From Isotricha intestinalis (taxonomy: Eukaryota > Ciliophora > Litostomatea > Vestibuliferida > Isotrichidae): DNA of 27,716 nt. The notes below the pieces were generated by a model that was not told the DNA's origin, made no database searches, and saw only the letters and a program-made list of their open reading frames with translations. Every line of letters starts with the position of its first letter. Position 1 is the stretch's first letter. The DNA is taken from positions 1 to 27,716 of the forward strand of contig JAJJLU010003845.1 in NCBI GenBank assembly GCA_023807065.1, in the 5' to 3' direction. The position numbers and the translations under genes were made by a program. This document shows, piece by piece, positions 17,986 to 25,721 of this stretch.

Positions 17986-18390
17986 TTAAGGTACTAATTG
18001 ACTGGTTAAAAAATTAAGAAAAAAAGTTCTATAATATTTTAATAAAAAATCAGTATTTGCAAAATAATTTTCAGGAACTAAATTATTATCTCTTTTTTTC
18101 CATTGAATTTCATATAAAATTTGATTATTAGATTTTTTAACTGAAACAATATTTAAAGGATAATCAATTTGAGTATTAAAATATTTACATTCATTTAAAT
18201 TATTTTTTTCAGAAGGAAATATTCTTTTATTATTTTTATCTATTTCTTCTATTATACTTTCACAATTTATTAAATTTTCTTTTGATTCATAAGTAAATTT
18301 TCCATCAATCCATTCAATTAAATATTTTGTTTTATTATTTATTGTTTTTTTCCCTAAAATTGATTTTATTTCTATTGGAATATTTTCCAT
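17986..18390 (-). CDS. Miniature HP1-like protein: chromodomain plus chromoshadow domain
   Basis: The 134-residue product consists of little more than two chromo-type folds. Residues about 6-51 align with a chromodomain: IEIKSILGKK, then TKYLIEWIDG, then ESKENLINCESIIEEI, corresponding to the EVEKIL, YLVKW and EPEENL-LIEEF landmarks. Residues about 78-124 align with a chromoshadow domain: LNIVSVKKSNNQILYEIQWK, then DNNLVPENYFAN, then LLKYYRTFF, matching the shadow-domain WK/FK and (L/M)VP landmarks and the terminal dimer helix. HP1 proteins bind methylated H3K9 through the chromodomain and dimerise through the shadow domain to compact chromatin. Here the linker is only ~25 residues and the chromodomain cage is altered: Trp27 is kept, but the N-terminal aromatic position appears to be Ile and the TWEP motif is TYES after a two-residue deletion. 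The gene is divergent from the TTLL gene, with 153 nt between ATGs. Confidence 0.8.
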   Translation of the reverse strand: MENIPIEIKSILGKKTINNKTKYLIEWIDGKFTYESKENLINCESIIEEIDKNNKRIFPSEKNNLNECKYFNTQIDYPLNIVSVKKSNNQILYEIQWKKRDNNLVPENYFANTDFLLKYYRTFFLNFLTSQLVP

Positions 18391-18543
18391 AAAAATTTTC
18401 TTTTTTTCTTTTTAAATTTATTTGATTATTTTATATCATTTTATTGAAGATAATTTTAAGAATATATCATTATATTTTAAATAAATTTTTAAGTGACAAA
18501 ATTTTATTTTTTATTTCCATTTAATTTACAATTTATCGGAAAA

Positions 18544-20760
18544 ATGTTACCTAAAGATATGAAAATATTTTTAAAAAATCAAAATAGAAAATTTCAAAAA
18601 CAATTTGAAAATCATCATTTATTATTTAATCATATATCTTTTCAATTTTTAAATTATCCTAAAAAAAGTAAATTTGATGAAAGGATAATTAATTATGAAA
18701 GAAAAGAATCTTTATTAAGATCTTTATCAAAAGAATTTAATAAACTTTCTTTATCTTTTTATCAAAAACAATATCAAAATTATAATAATTTAAATCCTAA
18801 TTTATCAATAAATAATTCTTGTTCAAAATTAAAAATAATGCCTTCAACAGAACAAATAAAAAAAGAAAAAAAAATTAAATCTGAATCTTTAATTAGATAT
18901 AAAAAAATAAATGAAAGTATTCATTCTATTGTATTGTGCCCTTTTAAAAATCATTCTATGAATAGAAAAGGTTTTGATGATATATTTTCAAAAAATAAAA
19001 AAGAAGAAAGTAATTTTAATAATATTTTTAAAAAAAATAATTTAAAAAAAAAAGAAGAAACTTTAATAAAAATTAATGACAAATCTAAATCTGTGAATAA
19101 TAGTTTATTAATTTTTAAAGATTTAAAAAAAAAAAGAATTAAAATAAGAAATGTTACTAAAATTCCTATTTTTTCAAAAAGTAAAAATGAATTAAATTCT
19201 TCAAAAAAAATACTTTTAAAATTAGGAAATAATAATTTAATTAATTTTAATCCAATAGAAAAAATAGATGAATATATAAATAAAATTAATATTCCTTATC
19301 CTATAAATTCAAATATAAATAATTCTTCAAATATTTTTTATTATACAATCAATCAAATGTATTTTGATCAATTATCTAATTATTTTCAACATAGAATCAA
19401 TTGGGTTTTAATACAAAATAAAGACAATCCTTATTATATTAATGCTAATTTCCAATGGAAATATTTTTCAAATAAAATTAGTTTTAAAAGATTTATTTAT
19501 AATAATAATTTACCAATGAAAAAATTAAAAATGACAAATTTATTTGAAAGAAATTATGAGTTAGGAAATAAAAAACATTTTTTTCATAATTTAGTAAATT
19601 ATTGTGACAAACACAAAATAAATGTTTTTGAAATTGTTCCTTTTACAATAATATTCAGTCATTCAAAAATTAGTTTTGAAATTCAGTTTAAAAAATTTAA
19701 AGAAATATTTAATATAGTAAATGAAAATTTAAATAGTAAAGAAAATATAATATTAAATAAACAATATTCAGAAGTTTTTGACTATGATAAAAATTTAATA
19801 AATTTAAATAACACTCCAATATTTATTAATAAAGAATTTTTAAGTGAATATAATTATTGGATAATAAAACCATCAGATTTATATCAAGGAAAATGTATTG
19901 AAATAAATAATAATTGCAATGAAATATTTAAAATATGTAAAAAAATGTTTCAAGGAGTTGATAAAAGATTATTAATAAATAATATAAATGAAGAAGAAAA
20001 TAATGAAAATGAGAAAGTAAATGAAAAAGAAAATGAAAAAGAAAATGATGAATTTAAACAAACAAAAAAATATTCAACAATGCATTGTTCAAATGATATT
20101 ATTATTCAAAAATATTTAGATTATCCATTATTATATTATAATAGGAAATTTGATATTAGATGTTTTGTTTTAGTAGATTCTAATTTTAATGTTTATTATT
20201 GTAAAGAAGGTCATTTAAAGGGAAGTTCTGAAAAATATGATTTAAATAATACAAATAAATTTATTCATATTACTAATCATTCTGTTCAAAAAAAATGTAA
20301 TAAATTTGAAAAATATGAATTTGGAAATGAAATGTCATATAATGACTTTAAAAAATATTTAATTAAAAATAACATTTCTTTAGATGAATTTGATAAATTA
20401 ATTTCAAAGATGAAAAATATGATTTTAATATCAATGAATTCAGTAAAAAATAAATTAATGAGAACAAATAATGTTTTATGTTTTGAAATTTTTGGTTATG
20501 ATTTTATAATAGATAAAAATTTTAAACCTTATATTTTAGAAATTAATAATAATCCTGGATTAGGAATTTCTTCTCCTCTTATTGAAAAAATAATTCCAAG
20601 AATGTTAGATGATGCTTTTAGATTAACTATTGATAAAGTTTTTAATACTATTTATGATAAAACATGTATTATTAATGGAAATTATATTTCTAAATATAAG
20701 TTAGATGGAATAAGTGATAATGATAATATTTTCGAATTTTTATGTAATATTAAAGAGTAG
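18544..20760 (+). CDS. Tubulin tyrosine ligase-like (TTLL) amino-acid ligase
   Basis: The product is 738 residues from the first ATG. The frame is open further upstream to a GTG at 18493, but a eukaryote should use the ATG at 18544. Residues 1-370 are a basic, low-complexity extension. The TTL/ATP-grasp domain follows and its landmarks are all present: WIIKPSDLYQGK (439-450, ATP-binding Lys442), RKFDIR (534-539), HITN (575-578, usually HLTN), CFEIFGYD (646-653) and ILEINNNPG (664-672), whose Glu666 and Asn668 should bind Mg. These residues suggest an active ligase that adds glutamate, glycine or tyrosine to tubulin or another tail; substrate choice cannot be read from sequence. An acidic/basic insert rich in Asn-Glu-Lys repeats lies between the first two motifs. 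TTLLs mostly act on axonemal or cytoskeletal microtubules, so the gene suggests a ciliated cell. The stop is TAG. Confidence 0.9.
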   Translation: MLPKDMKIFLKNQNRKFQKQFENHHLLFNHISFQFLNYPKKSKFDERIINYERKESLLRSLSKEFNKLSLSFYQKQYQNYNNLNPNLSINNSCSKLKIMPSTEQIKKEKKIKSESLIRYKKINESIHSIVLCPFKNHSMNRKGFDDIFSKNKKEESNFNNIFKKNNLKKKEETLIKINDKSKSVNNSLLIFKDLKKKRIKIRNVTKIPIFSKSKNELNSSKKILLKLGNNNLINFNPIEKIDEYINKINIPYPINSNINNSSNIFYYTINQMYFDQLSNYFQHRINWVLIQNKDNPYYINANFQWKYFSNKISFKRFIYNNNLPMKKLKMTNLFERNYELGNKKHFFHNLVNYCDKHKINVFEIVPFTIIFSHSKISFEIQFKKFKEIFNIVNENLNSKENIILNKQYSEVFDYDKNLINLNNTPIFINKEFLSEYNYWIIKPSDLYQGKCIEINNNCNEIFKICKKMFQGVDKRLLINNINEEENNENEKVNEKENEKENDEFKQTKKYSTMHCSNDIIIQKYLDYPLLYYNRKFDIRCFVLVDSNFNVYYCKEGHLKGSSEKYDLNNTNKFIHITNHSVQKKCNKFEKYEFGNEMSYNDFKKYLIKNNISLDEFDKLISKMKNMILISMNSVKNKLMRTNNVLCFEIFGYDFIIDKNFKPYILEINNNPGLGISSPLIEKIIPRMLDDAFRLTIDKVFNTIYDKTCIINGNYISKYKLDGISDNDNIFEFLCNIKE

Positions 20761-20883
20761 TTTAAGTTTTTTTCTGTAATTTTAAGTTGTTTTTATTTTT
20801 AGTATATTTATTCATTTTTTTTATGGGAATTTTATTAAATTATTTTTTTTGTATTTATTTTTATTCTTTTGTTTTTTATATAA

Positions 20884-22335
20884 ATGATAAATAATAATGA
20901 AGATGATTTAATTTTTCAAGAAGGAATTTCTTCCTTAATAGGACATTATTTAACTACTATTTTAATAGGAAATTCATTATATTTATTATATTTTTCCCCT
21001 TATATATATAAACAATTATTAGAAATTGAAGATTTTTTACCAGAAAAATATATTTATTTATTTATAGGAATAGTTATTTTTTTTTCAAATTTATCAAATC
21101 TTTCTTCAAATTATTTTTTAAAAGGAATAAATATAAGATTAATAATATTAATAACATATTTATTATTATTATCATCTCATACAATTTTTTATTATAGTTC
21201 ATATAGTCCATTTATTATAATAGGATTTGTTTTTTATGGAATTGGAAATGGAATATCATATTATCCTTTAATAGAAAATTCAGAAAGATTTTTTCCTGAA
21301 TATAAAAATATCATAAATTTATTTAATTTATTTATTTATTCCTTAAGTCCATTATTATTTCATTTCATTAGTAATCAAATAATATCAAATAACCAAGAAA
21401 TTGGAGTTAAAAAAGTAATAAAATTAGAAATTATATTATATTTAATTTTTGGTATATTATCATTTCTTTTTACATTTGATTCAAATGAATTAATTAAAAA
21501 AAATAATAATATAAATGATAAGTTTAATGAAGTTCCTTTAAGAAATATTAGAAGAATAAATACTAATAATAAAGAAGAAGAAAGTTCAACTGGCGATTCA
21601 AAAAGAGATTCTTTAGTTTCTGGAAATTCAATTAATACTCTTAATACTAATATTCATAATTTAATTGGAAGAGATGACTTTAGTAATGAAGAAGATAAAT
21701 TAAGGAAATTTTCAATTAATTTAAAAAAAGTTTTAAAATCTAAAAATTTTTATATAATTTGTTTTTATTATTTTTCTACTTTATTAAGTACTTTTGGTTT
21801 GCTTTTTGAAATAAAAAAGAATTTATCTATTTATTTATTAATGATTTCTTTATTTAGATTTTTAAGTCCTTTTATTTCAAATATAATTAATGGAAAAATT
21901 TTATCTGGGTTTTGTTTGTTTTTACAATATTTTATTTTTAATGTTTTCAATGATTCAAATCAGAATAAAACCAATTTAATTGTTTTATTTTCTGGAATTT
22001 TTTATGGAATAAATTCAACTATTATTTCCTCTATTATTCCTAAAATTTATGGGTATGATTTAAGCTTTTATTTATCTGGAATTATTATTGTTTTTGGAAG
22101 TTTTAGTTTTTGGTTTGTTTTTACTTTAAAATTTTATATTAAAAATCATTTAATCATTATTTATCAAATTTTTACAATTATTGCTTTAGTTCTTCTTTTT
22201 TTTATAAATGAAACAGTATTTAATTATAAAATATCAAAAAATCAAGAATTAAATAATATTGAAGTTGAAAATGAAGAGCATAAAAATTATGATGCATTTT
22301 CAATTAATGATGTAAAAAGTGAAAGAGATATTTAG
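20884..22335 (+). CDS. Major facilitator superfamily transporter
   Basis: The 483-residue product has about 12 hydrophobic helices in two blocks (about 16-200 and 285-450), separated by a ~85-residue polar loop (about 201-284) rich in Asn/Ser/Glu. That is the classic MFS 6+6 layout. The segment GIGNGISYYPLIENSERFFPEYKN around 119-142 resembles helix 4/5 of MCT (SLC16), nodulin-like or oxalate/formate-type transporters, where a conserved FP-E-(R/K) motif follows helix 4. Canonical loop 2-3 residues (GxLaDrxGrr) are poorly conserved. Substrate is unknown; a monocarboxylate or similar small metabolite is possible. The ATG at 20884 is 123 nt after the TTLL stop. The stop is TAG. There is no signal peptide, as is normal for MFS proteins. 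Confidence 0.82.
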   Translation: MINNNEDDLIFQEGISSLIGHYLTTILIGNSLYLLYFSPYIYKQLLEIEDFLPEKYIYLFIGIVIFFSNLSNLSSNYFLKGINIRLIILITYLLLLSSHTIFYYSSYSPFIIIGFVFYGIGNGISYYPLIENSERFFPEYKNIINLFNLFIYSLSPLLFHFISNQIISNNQEIGVKKVIKLEIILYLIFGILSFLFTFDSNELIKKNNNINDKFNEVPLRNIRRINTNNKEEESSTGDSKRDSLVSGNSINTLNTNIHNLIGRDDFSNEEDKLRKFSINLKKVLKSKNFYIICFYYFSTLLSTFGLLFEIKKNLSIYLLMISLFRFLSPFISNIINGKILSGFCLFLQYFIFNVFNDSNQNKTNLIVLFSGIFYGINSTIISSIIPKIYGYDLSFYLSGIIIVFGSFSFWFVFTLKFYIKNHLIIIYQIFTIIALVLLFFINETVFNYKISKNQELNNIEVENEEHKNYDAFSINDVKSERDI

Positions 22336-22496
22336 TTATTATATTATAAAAAATTTAATTTTTTAACAAATATTACTTTATTCATAAACTAAATTTCAAA
22401 AAAAATCACAATATATAAAAAATTAAAAGATAATATGAATATATTTAAACCAAAAATTAAATTTAATTAAAACAAAGAAATTACATTAAATAAAAA

Positions 22497-23807
22497 ATGA
22501 TCAAAAAACCAAAAAAAGAAGAATATATAATATCAAAACATGAAACAACAGAAGAAGAAACTGCCTTTGAACCACAAAATATAGTAGCTTATCCTCCATA
22601 TAAGGCTCCCATTCCTAAACAAACCTCCCCAACCCCTCCACCTCTTCCTGCAACACAACCTCCAGCTCCCTTCCGTCTGGCTTTTGAGAGTGTTCACTTC
22701 CCAATTTTCAAATACCCCCGTGATACTCTCAATGCAGAACAACAGAAGAGCCCTCCTTATGGTGAATGCTTTACAACTCAATTCAATCCAACTGGTTCTC
22801 ATATTGCCTGTGGTTATTCAAATGGTTTTGTTCAAATCTTCCCTTTAAATGATAAGAAAGCTCCAATTTCTTTCAAAGTTGGAACATACCCTGTGACATC
22901 AATAAAATGGAATAAAAAGAAAGACACGACTCTCCTTGTCGGGTCTGCCGATGGGTATGTAACTCATTGGCATTCCTCGAGTGGGAAGGTACTCCACTCT
23001 ATCCATGAGTTGAATAATGCTATTAACTCAGTAGACTACACTCGTGACTTCAAGCAATTCGCCACAGCAGGAAATGATGTATGTGTACGTATCTATGATG
23101 AGAATATGAAAAGTATCATCACTTCAATGCGGCCATATAAGTTCGATGAGCCTGGTCATTCAGGTCGTATTTTTTGTTTAAAATTCCATCCAGAGAACGA
23201 TAACATGTTGGTGACTGGTGGATGGGACAAGACAATTCAATTCTATGATGTGAGAGGAGGAAAAATTTGTCATAGTATCTATGGTCCTGAGATCTGTGGA
23301 GATTCAATTGACTTGAATGGAAACTTTGTGTTGACTGGAGGGTGGTCGACTAGTACTCAGGTGAAAATTTGGGATATTAGGAATTTGAAGTGTGTTAGTG
23401 AAATTATTTATGAAACTGGAGAAAAGAATTATCCTACTTATATTTATTCTGTGAAATTTAATCAAAGGAAAGATCAAAAAGTTTTCTCAATTGGAGGTGT
23501 AAATAATAATATGTTTAGAATTTTTGATTTAGAAACTTTCAATGTTTATCATGGGAAAAATGCTCCTTTCAATATTTGGATTAATACTAATAATGAAGAT
23601 GAAAAAGATGATGAAGAGAAAAATAATAAAGTTGCTGATGATGAAGATTATGTTGATGATAATAATAGACCTTGGCCTCTTTTTGGAAATAAAGAACCTA
23701 GATTTGGTGTTTATTCTACTGACTTTGTTAGAGTTAGGGATAAGAGAGAATTGTTTGCTTGTGGATGTAGCGATGGTGGAGTTAGGATTTATTCTTTGAG
23801 TAATTAA
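22497..23807 (+). CDS. Seven-bladed WD40-repeat protein
   Basis: The 436-residue product has a charged N terminus and a proline-rich segment (about 33-58). Seven WD40-type blades follow at about 88-116, 130-158, 172-200, 220-251, 265-293, 314-344 and 403-432. Blade 4 carries GHSGRIFCLKFHPE and LVTGGWDKTIQFYD, and the next segment carries IYGPEICGDSID. This GGWD...GP.ICGD signature marks a protist/fungal WD40 subfamily I have seen but cannot name; Rae1-like and ciliary WD40 proteins are alternatives. An acidic loop (about 364-391) is inserted between blades 6 and 7. WD40 propellers are protein-binding scaffolds, so no reaction is expected. The reading frame is a single exon, ATG in AAAAAATG, stop TAA. 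Codons 30-280 are much richer in C and G than any neighbouring gene, while both ends are AT-rich (see findings). Confidence 0.9.
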   Translation: MIKKPKKEEYIISKHETTEEETAFEPQNIVAYPPYKAPIPKQTSPTPPPLPATQPPAPFRLAFESVHFPIFKYPRDTLNAEQQKSPPYGECFTTQFNPTGSHIACGYSNGFVQIFPLNDKKAPISFKVGTYPVTSIKWNKKKDTTLLVGSADGYVTHWHSSSGKVLHSIHELNNAINSVDYTRDFKQFATAGNDVCVRIYDENMKSIITSMRPYKFDEPGHSGRIFCLKFHPENDNMLVTGGWDKTIQFYDVRGGKICHSIYGPEICGDSIDLNGNFVLTGGWSTSTQVKIWDIRNLKCVSEIIYETGEKNYPTYIYSVKFNQRKDQKVFSIGGVNNNMFRIFDLETFNVYHGKNAPFNIWINTNNEDEKDDEEKNNKVADDEDYVDDNNRPWPLFGNKEPRFGVYSTDFVRVRDKRELFACGCSDGGVRIYSLSN

Positions 23808-24192
23808 AATTTTGTTATTATTATTATTTTATTGGATTTTTAATATTAATATTTGGGTTTTAAATTATTTTTTTGGAAAACGTTTTTTTATTTTTAGATT
23901 CCACCCAATTCAATATTTTGAAAATAATCCTTATCTTTATTTAATTTACTTAAACAATTTATAATTTATAAAAGATAATTATATCACATAAATTAGTATC
24001 ATTTTTAAATTCCTTTTTGATTATTTAGTTTCATTTTTAAAAGAAATATTCAAATTTTAACAATAAAATTTTTACTTATAATATTTTAATATAAATAATT
24101 TTCAAAAATATATTATAATTACAATTCTAAAAAATATATAACTCAAAATCTTCATTAAATATCTATTACACAAAATCAAAATATATTTTTTT
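23808..24192. other. Convergent intergenic spacer
   Basis: This region lies between the 3' ends of the WD40 gene (+) and the CaaX-protein gene (-). It is AT-rich with no coding character and no clear RNA gene. It presumably contains the polyadenylation sites of both genes. Confidence 0.6.
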
Positions 24193-24795
24193 TTAAAAAA
24201 CAAAGCAGCAATTATTTTTTCTATGATCACTAACTTCTTCGATTAAATTATATTCTTTAAAAGATTCAATGGCAATAGTATCAACTAGTCTTCCTTTTCC
24301 AATTCTATCAAGGTAACTTAATTTTTGTTTTCCTCCTTTTTTAATTTCTATTCCATTTCTATCATATCTTTTACCATCTTTCCATAATCCTATTTTTGTA
24401 TTATTTAGTGAATTTATTTTATTTTTTTTATCTTCAAAATAATTATTTATTACATATATATTATGACTGTTATTATTATTTGTTATATTATTTATATTTA
24501 TATTTGAATCTTCTTCTTTCTTTTTTTCTTCTTTTTTATCTTTTATATTATTATTATTTATATTTTCTTCTTTTTTATCATCTTTATTTAATTTTATATT
24601 ATTGTCTACTTTTTTTTCCTTTATATTATCTTTTATATTATTTTCTTTATTTTTCTCTTTTTTTTCCTCTTTTTTATTTTTTGAGTTACTGTTTCTTCCT
24701 TTTTCTCCAGAAGAATACTTTAACCCAGGATTAATGGTTTTACTCTTATTATTCAAAGTTAACCTTGCAGCAACATTTTGTCCTTCATTTTCCAT
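24193..24795 (-). CDS. Small lysine-rich protein with C-terminal CaaX prenylation box
   Basis: The 200-residue product has three parts. Residues 1-30 are a moderately ordered N terminus. Residues 31-112 are low-complexity repeats of Lys, Glu, Asn and Asp. The C-terminal segment (about 135-185) reads like a folded motif, with IGLWKDGKRYDRNGIEIKKG at 135-154 and YLDRIGKGRLVDTIAIESFK at 161-180. The last residues are NNCCFVF; Cys197 with FVF forms a CaaX box (X = Phe usually favours geranylgeranylation) and Cys196 could be palmitoylated. That predicts a lipid-anchored cytoplasmic-face protein. No GTPase motifs are present, so it is not a Ras/Rab. I have an impression that the RyDRNG..I.KG module recurs in protist proteins, but cannot name it. 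Its ATG is 45 nt from that of the divergent YIPF6-like gene. Confidence 0.78.
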   Translation of the reverse strand: MENEGQNVAARLTLNNKSKTINPGLKYSSGEKGRNSNSKNKKEEKKEKNKENNIKDNIKEKKVDNNIKLNKDDKKEENINNNNIKDKKEEKKKEEDSNININNITNNNNSHNIYVINNYFEDKKNKINSLNNTKIGLWKDGKRYDRNGIEIKKGGKQKLSYLDRIGKGRLVDTIAIESFKEYNLIEEVSDHRKNNCCFVF

Positions 24796-24840
24796 ATATA
24801 ATTACTAAAAAAATAAAAAAAATTATCTTAAAACAAAAAA
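24796..24840. promoter_or_regulatory. 45-nt bidirectional promoter region
   Basis: Only 45 bases separate the divergent ATGs of the CaaX protein (-, 24795) and the YIPF6-like protein (+, 24841). Any leaders and core promoters must overlap here or lie within the opposite gene. The sequence is almost pure A/T, with A runs just upstream of each ATG. Shared regulation is plausible but inferred. Confidence 0.5.
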
Positions 24841-25581
24841 ATGTCAGAAATAATATCATTAAATGAAGAAAAGAAAATAACAAAACTTGATGATTTATTA
24901 AACACTCCAAATATATTAACAAAAGAAGAAGAAGAAGAAGAAGAAGATAAAAAAGAAAAAATAATAAATGAAAACAGTGAAATAAAAATAACCTCAATAA
25001 GTTCATCAGAACAGTATAAAAAAGCATTAGATGAGAAAAATAAAAATACAATAAATGAACCAATAAGAGATACAATAAAAAGAGATTTATATTTAATTTG
25101 GACAAAATTAAAATATGTAATAAATCCTTTTGTAAAAGAAAAAGATAGAAATAAACATATTAAACAATGGGATTTATGGGGACCATTAATTTTCACTATT
25201 TTATTAAGTTTTACTTTAGCAATTAAATCTAATGAAAAATCAGATATGTTTATTTTAATTTTTATGATTTTTTGGTTTGGTTCTTTTTTAATTTATTTGA
25301 ATATTAATTTATTAGGTTTAAATATTGGTTTCTTTCAAATTTATTGCTTACTTGGTTATTGCTTATTTCCTTTAAATATTTCTGCTTTTATTTTAGCTTT
25401 TAATTTCTTCTATGAAATTTTTAGAATTTTAATTCTTGGATTTTGCCTTTTATGGAGTTGCTTTTCAATGATTGGTTTTTTAAAAAATTTGTGTAATGAT
25501 GAATTAAGAGGTTTAGTTTTGTATCCTGCATTTTTATTATATTTGTTTATTTCAGGAGTAATTTTAATGAATAGATTCTAA
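24841..25581 (+). CDS. YIPF6: YIPF6-like Golgi membrane protein (Yip1 domain)
   Basis: The 246-residue product has a polar, acidic N terminus (with a run of seven Glu at 29-35) and five closely spaced membrane helices from about 112 to 242. The landmarks of the YIPF6/Yip4 family are present in order: DLWGPL (110-115), then LIYLNINLLGLNIGFFQ (149-165), GYCLFPL (171-177) and LRGLVLYPAFLLYLFISG (221-238). YIPF proteins sit in Golgi and ER-Golgi membranes, bind Rab GTPases and other Yip proteins and influence vesicle traffic and Golgi shape. Length matches the family. The ATG in AAAAAAATG is the only reasonable start. It is divergent from the small CaaX-protein gene; a membrane-traffic link between the two would be attractive but rests only on adjacency. 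Confidence 0.92.
   Translation: MSEIISLNEEKKITKLDDLLNTPNILTKEEEEEEEDKKEKIINENSEIKITSISSSEQYKKALDEKNKNTINEPIRDTIKRDLYLIWTKLKYVINPFVKEKDRNKHIKQWDLWGPLIFTILLSFTLAIKSNEKSDMFILIFMIFWFGSFLIYLNINLLGLNIGFFQIYCLLGYCLFPLNISAFILAFNFFYEIFRILILGFCLLWSCFSMIGFLKNLCNDELRGLVLYPAFLLYLFISGVILMNRF
24925..24945. repeat. (GAA)7 tract in the YIPF6-like gene
   Basis: Seven perfect GAA codons in a row encode the poly-Glu run near the N terminus of the YIPF6-like protein. It is a possible length-variable microsatellite in a cytoplasmic tail. Confidence 0.85.
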
Positions 25582-25721
25582 ATATCTTCTTTTAAAGATA
25601 AATAGAAAATTAAAAAATATATATTTGTTGTATTTTAGTTTATTGTTTTAAATTTTTCTTTTTTTGATTTAAATTACTTAAAAAGTTAGAAAATTTATTA
25701 AAAAAATTATAATTAAAAAAA

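Noticed and set aside
22533..23799. Minus-strand and alternate + frames inside the WD40 gene
   Set aside because: They overlap a clearly coding WD40 frame; their openness follows from the GC-rich codon use of the true gene.
22497..23807. Naming the WD40 protein Rae1
   Set aside because: The blade sequences carry a GGWD/GP.ICGD signature that I associate with a broader protist/fungal group, and there is no Rae1-specific feature I can point to.
24396..24808. Two open frames on the + strand, rich in Leu/Tyr/Phe and Ser/Phe
   Set aside because: They are the complement of the Lys/Glu/Asn low-complexity codons of the CaaX-protein gene; hydrophobic antisense frames of this kind are an expected artefact.
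24785..25196. Two minus-strand frames with apparent transmembrane segments
   Set aside because: They are antisense to the YIPF6-like gene, and their Leu/Ser runs are the complement of its (GAA)n tract and polar tail.
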